A DNA stretch of 64,000 bases, taken from positions 63,173,957 to 63,237,956 of the forward strand of contig NC_080428.1 of assembly GCF_029873635.1 (NCBI RefSeq), read 5' to 3'. Shown here in pieces: positions 59,164 to 64,000 of the stretch; position 1 is the stretch's first letter; each line of letters starts with the position of its first letter. Position numbers and translations under genes: made by a program. Below the pieces are notes generated by a model. It was not told the origin of the DNA. It saw only the letters and a program-made list of their open reading frames with translations, and did no database searches. This DNA is from Malania oleifera (Eukaryota; Streptophyta; Magnoliopsida; Santalales; Ximeniaceae).

Positions 59164-60789
59164 ATGACACACATTGGTGTAACTCCATTTGGTGAGGGAC
59201 ACTCATCCACTAGACCACCCATTTTCTGTGGTGTAAATTACACCTATTGGAAACGTAGGATGAGCATATATTTACTGAACGTAGATTGGAAGGTTTGGGA
59301 AATTGTGACGAAGGGAAATCACATTCCCATGAAAGTAATTGAAAAGATTAATGTACCTAAAACTGAAGATGAATATACTGAAGAGGATTGGAAGTCAGTT
59401 CAAAGTAATGCCACTACTATGAATATACTCTTCTGTGCACTAGACGTAAATGAATTTAATAGGGTAATGGCATGTAACTCAACTAAAGAAATTTGGGAAA
59501 AATTAGAAGTTACATATGAATGCACTAAGGAAGTAAAGGATAGCAGGATAGACATGCTCACTAGTGAATATGAAGCATTTAAAATGACGGTTGATGAATC
59601 CATGCAATCCATGTACACTAGATTCACACACATCATTAACTCTTTAAATGCTCTTGGAAAAACTTACCCTTCTTATGAGTTGATCTGGAAAATACTCAGG
59701 GGATTACCTCCAGTGTGGGAAGCTAAAGCTACTGCAACAGCAGAAGGGAGAAATCTCAAGGAGATGTCGGTGGACAAACTCATTGGATCACTTATCACCT
59801 ATGAGCTGGCGATAAACGAGAGGAAAAATGAACAAAGCAAAGCTAAGAAGGTCACTGCACTTAAGGCATCATCAAGCTACTCAAGTGAAGGAAGCGATTC
59901 CGAAACGGATGATGACATGGCCTTGCTAACAAAGAAGTTCGAAAAGTTCTTAAAGAAGAACAAAAAGTTCAACAGAAAATTTCAGAACTCTAAATCAGAA
60001 AGAGGAAAGCAAAGCATGAAGAAAAATAAGGAGGATCCACCAACATGCTACAATTGCCAAGAAGTTGGACACATCAAGCCTGAGTGCCCCAAACTCATAA
60101 AAGCTTCAAAGAAAAAGAAGAAGGCGCTAAAAGTCGGCTGGGATACACACAGCACTAATAGTTCAGAATATGAATCCAATGACGACGAGGTTGCCAATTT
60201 GTATCTAATGGCACATGATGACCTTGAGGTACAATCATCTCATTCATCATCTTCATACTACTCTAGTGAATCTGAAAATGAAAACGATATGATGTCATTT
60301 GATGAACTGAAACAAGAATACCTATACACTATTAAAATGCTTGAGAAGAAAACAAAGAAAATTTCTGAGTTAAGAAGCAAAGTCAAAGAACTTTCAAATC
60401 TTGTTGAACACCAAAATGAATCCCATGCATCTTTCATAAAGAATAAAGAGTTGAAAATTAAGGAGTTAGAAAAGGACTTGAAAGACAAAGTTGAAATTAT
60501 CTATAAATTTACTGAAGGACAAAACAATTTTGAAAAGCTCTTAGGATCTCAAAGAAATTCTTTAGATAAAGAAGGGCTCGGTTTTAATGGTAAAGAAAAT
60601 ATAAGGAAAAGACAACTTTACATGGGGTATTTCATAAAAGAATCAAAGTCATTTGTTCCAACTAAGAATCATTATAGATATACTATATGCTTTAAATGTA
60701 GAAGGTTGGGTCACATACAATTTGATTGCCCTTTGAAAAATAAAGATGTAAAAAATTATGAGAGTATGGAAGATGAAAGGTCAAACTAG
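59164..60789 (+). CDS. Copia gag of SIRE-like fossil element
   Basis: A 541-codon open frame. Residues about 15-230 hold the Copia gag core (WKRRMSIYL, VDWKVWEIV, EDWKSVQSNATTMNILFCAL, SMYTRFTHIINSLNALGK). Two CCHC zinc knuckles follow, CYNCQEVGHIKPEC near residue 297 and CFKCRRLGHIQFDC near residue 507, separated by an acidic/Ser-rich and Lys/Glu coiled-coil segment. Two knuckles and a long C-terminal extension fit the SIRE/Maximus group. The protein packages element RNA in intact relatives; here the element as a whole is broken. Confidence 0.9.
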   Translation: MTHIGVTPFGEGHSSTRPPIFCGVNYTYWKRRMSIYLLNVDWKVWEIVTKGNHIPMKVIEKINVPKTEDEYTEEDWKSVQSNATTMNILFCALDVNEFNRVMACNSTKEIWEKLEVTYECTKEVKDSRIDMLTSEYEAFKMTVDESMQSMYTRFTHIINSLNALGKTYPSYELIWKILRGLPPVWEAKATATAEGRNLKEMSVDKLIGSLITYELAINERKNEQSKAKKVTALKASSSYSSEGSDSETDDDMALLTKKFEKFLKKNKKFNRKFQNSKSERGKQSMKKNKEDPPTCYNCQEVGHIKPECPKLIKASKKKKKALKVGWDTHSTNSSEYESNDDEVANLYLMAHDDLEVQSSHSSSSYYSSESENENDMMSFDELKQEYLYTIKMLEKKTKKISELRSKVKELSNLVEHQNESHASFIKNKELKIKELEKDLKDKVEIIYKFTEGQNNFEKLLGSQRNSLDKEGLGFNGKENIRKRQLYMGYFIKESKSFVPTKNHYRYTICFKCRRLGHIQFDCPLKNKDVKNYESMEDERSN

Positions 60790-60833
60790 CACTAACCCTC
60801 CTAGACCCAAGACAATCTGGGTACCAAAGCTAG

Positions 60834-63800
60834 TTGTTTAATAGTGTCTTGCAGATTTGCTTAAGATCCACATCTTCAAAAGATAGATGGTATATGGATA
60901 GCGGATGCTCACGCCACATGACCGGAGACAAATCAAAATTCACATCCTTCACACTCAAGGATGAAGGGTTTGTTACTTTTGGAGATAATGTTAAGGGAAG
61001 GATCACAGGTGTCGGTAAAGTCAGTAATGATTCCTCACTCATTATTGATGATGTTTTATTAGTTGAATGTCTAAAGCACAATTTATTGAGCATAAGTCAA
61101 CTATGTGATAAAGGCTACAAAGTATCATTTGCACATGACAAGTGCATAGTTAAACACAAAACTGATAATAAGATACTGTTCATTGCTAAGCGACATGAAA
61201 ACGTATACACCACAAGTTTTGATAACCTAACTTCACAAAGTGTAACATGCTTATCTACTATGAATGAAATAAGTTGGATTTGGCATAGGAGACTAGGACA
61301 CGCAAACATGGATTTAATTTCAAAATTAGTTAAGAAAGAATTAGTTAAGGGACTGCCCAAGACAAAATTTGTGAAAGATAAAATTTGTGATGCATGCCAA
61401 CTAGGAAAACAAGCAAGAACAAGCTTTAAGAAGAAGAAGAAAGAGATCTCCACTACTAGGCCACTTCAAATGCTGCACTCAGACTTATTTAGACTAAACC
61501 AAATTCAAAGTTTAGGAGGAAAATCATACGGTTTTGTCATTGTTGATGACTTCTCAAGATACACATGGGTACTGTTCTTAGGTCATAAAGATGAAGCATG
61601 TGAAAATTTTATAAACCTATGCAAGAGAGTACAAAATGAAAAGGGATACACAATTACCAAAATTCGAAGTGATAGGGGTAGAGAGTTTAAAAATCAAGGC
61701 ATGGAAGACTATTGCAACTCATTAGGAATTGCTTATAATTTTTCAGCTCCTAGAACACCACAACAAAATGGCGTAGTTGAAAGAAAGAATAGATCTATAC
61801 AAGAAATGGCCAAAACTATGCTTAACGAACATAGATTACCCAAATACTTCTAGGCCAAGGTAGTGAATACCGCCTGCTATGTACTAAATAGAGTTCTAAT
61901 TAGACCATCACTTAATAAGAATCCTTATGAGATATGGAATGGCCATAGACCAAACATATCATATTTTCATGTTTTTGGCTGTAAGTGTTTTGTGCTTCGA
62001 AACAATGAGCATTTAGGAAAATTCGATGTAAAATCTGATGAAGGTATCTTCCTAGGGTATGCCTTAGATAGTAAAGCCTTTAGAGTGTATAATAAACGAA
62101 CATTAATGGTCATAGAATCTATTCATGTAGTGTTTGATAAGACAAATCCCTTCTCCAAAAGAATTGATGAAGATGAACCTGAATTAAATAAGGAACTAAA
62201 AGAACTATCAATTGAGAATGATTCAGAAAAGAAAATTGAACTTAGAGAACCATCCATTGAAATTGAAGAAATTACAACTGAGGTAAATGCACCACCTAGA
62301 GAATGGAAATACATAAAGAATCATCCCATAGATAAAATAATAGGTGAACCACTACGAGGAGTATCCACTCGCTCCTCTCTTAGGAACATGATGAGTCATT
62401 GTGCATTTTTATCATAAGAAGAACCTAAGAATGTGAGTGAAGCTATAGAGGATGAATCTTGGGTGCTATCTATGCAAGAGGAATTAAATCAATTTGAAAG
62501 AAATAGAGTATGGACTTTAGTTCCCAGACCAGAGGATAAGTCAATCATAGGGACCAAATGGATATATAAGAATAAGAAAGATGAAAATGGAATAGCTGTG
62601 AGAAATAAGGTTAGATTAGTAGCTTAGGGATATAACCAAGAAGAAGGTATAGATTTTGATGAAACATTTGCCCTAATAGCTAGGATGGAAGCCATACGAA
62701 TGTTATTAGCATACGCAGCGTTTAAGGATTTCAAGCTATATCAAATGGACGTGAAAAGCGCATTTTTGAATGACTACATAAATGAGGAAGTGTATGTAGA
62801 ACAACCCCCTGGGTTTGAAAACCATAAGAACTCAGATCATGTTTATAAATTAACAAAGGCCTTGTACGGTTTAAAGCAAGCTCCTAGAGCTTGGAATGAA
62901 AGGCTAAGCGGATTTCTATTAGAAAATGGATTTATAAGAGGAAAGATAGATACAACCCTGTTCATAAAGACTAAGAAAGATGATATTCTCCTAGTGCAAG
63001 TATATGTAGATGACATCATCTTTGGTGCTACCGATAAAGAATTGTGTAATGAATTTGCCAATACAATGCAAAATTAATTTGAGATGAGCATGATGGGTGA
63101 ACTAAATTTCTTCCTATGAATTCAGATTAAACAAGCAAATCATGGAATTTTCATAAATCAATCAAAGTATATTAGAGACCTACTTAAAAAATTTAACATG
63201 GAAGACGGAAAAATACTAGGTACACCTATGAGCACTTCATTGAAATTAGATAAAGATGAACAAGGTATACCAATAGATGTCAAACTATATCGTGGAATGA
63301 TAGGTAGCTTGTTATACCTGCCTGCCAGTAGACCAGATATAATGTTTAGCATATGTTTGTGCGCAAGATTTCAGTCTGCTCCAAAAGAGTCTCACTTGCT
63401 AGCTGTTAAACGTATACTTAGATATTTGATAGGAACCGTGGACATTAGGTTATGGTATCCTAAGCACACATCATTTTAGATTTTTAGTTATTCAGATGTT
63501 GATTATGCGGGTAGTAAAGTAGATAGGAAGAGCACTAGTGGTACTTGTCACTTCTTAGGACACTCTTTGGTCTCTTGGTTTTCTAAGAAACAAAACTCAA
63601 TCACTCTTTCCACAGTTGCAGCCGAATACATAGCGGTAGGTAGTTGTTGTGCTCAAACGCTTTACATGAAGCAACAACTAAAGGATTTTGGATTAAGTTA
63701 TGAAAAAACTCCCATAAGATGCGATAATATGAGTGCAATAAATATCTCAAAGAATCCCATATTACATTTATGAACTAAGCACATAGAAATATGACATCAC

Positions 63801-63956
63801 TTTCTTCATGACCATGTAAAAAAAGGGGATGTAAGACTTGAGTTTGTATCCACGGATGAACAATGGGCCAATATATTCATGAAACCACTTGCAAAGGATA
63901 GATTTATACAAATTAGACTTGAATTAGGTCTCATGAACAGTCGAGAGGTTGCTTAG
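60834..63956 (+). pseudogene. Copia pol region of SIRE-like fossil element
   Basis: Domain order is protease (DSGCSRHM near 60897), pre-integrase zinc region (WIWHRRLGHANMDL near 61273), integrase core (about 61470-61860; TPQQNGVVERKNR), integrase C-terminal and linker (FLGYALDSKAFRVYNKRT near 62050), reverse transcriptase (about 62430-63080; YQMDVKSAFL, LYGLKQAPRAW, VYVDDIIFGA) and RNase H (about 63480-63900). Integrase before reverse transcriptase defines Copia. The region is broken in about seven places. Confidence 0.9.
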
Positions 63957-64000
63957 AATCATGATTAAATGATATAATTCAGGGGGAGTAACATCTCTTA

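Larger units (their letters stand above)
57220..64000 (+). mobile_element. SIRE-like Copia element, runs off the window
   Basis: A Ty1/Copia fossil and the most complete element in the window: 5' LTR (57220-59096), primer-binding site (59111-59122), gag (59164-60789), pol (60834-63956) and a polypurine tract CAGGGGGAG (63980-63988). The 3' LTR would lie beyond 64000, so age cannot be read from LTR divergence. Pol is broken in about seven places while gag is open. RNase H is followed almost at once by the polypurine tract, so there is no room for the envelope-like ORF that some SIRE elements carry. Confidence 0.92.

Overview
The window is nuclear DNA of a flowering plant, almost certainly a eudicot. 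It is AT-rich and dominated by nested LTR retrotransposons, with spliced host genes of plant-only families (TIR-only protein, xyloglucan endotransglucosylase) and plant-type CACTA, hAT, LINE and MITE elements. The species cannot be named from the sequence. I see no tRNA, rRNA or CRISPR array.

Layout: 1-2197, part of an LTR with its primer-binding site, then a minus-strand Copia (Tork) fragment. 2198-9250, a probable Tat-like Gypsy 3' LTR (minus strand) with two tandem arrays, then a plus-strand promoter-like region and a third array. 9251-12480, AT-rich DNA with a 210-bp tandem duplication and an internally deleted hAT transposon. 12480-20868, a Tork Copia element interrupted by two solo LTRs. 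20869-26159, the host island: microsatellites, a small non-LTR insertion and an intact two-exon TIR-only gene. 26160-37568, an XTH gene and its broken duplicate in the same orientation, about 10 kb apart, separated by a chromovirus fragment, a minus-strand SIRE-like Copia element and another LTR. 38263-38889, a Tourist-like MITE. 39013-46145, a stack of Tork, SIRE and Gypsy-type LTR pieces. 46146-54916, a CACTA transposon (minus strand) with a broken TNP2 transposase and a 1.4-kb hairpin-rich subterminal array. 55023-56165, another Gypsy-type LTR. 57220-64000, the 5' LTR, gag and pol of a SIRE-like Copia element that runs off the window.

Only two host genes look functional: the TIR-only gene (probable NAD-cleaving immune signalling enzyme) and the XTH gene (cell-wall remodelling).

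The most unusual signal is in the LTRs. Copia and Gypsy-type LTRs carry clusters of closely similar short palindromes (CTCGTCGACGAG or ACCATCGACGGTTT type) on the upstream side of their TATA-like sequences. Separately, five diverged Gypsy-type LTRs keep two sequence boxes at near-constant spacing, while a tandem array at a constant offset has a different sequence in each copy examined.
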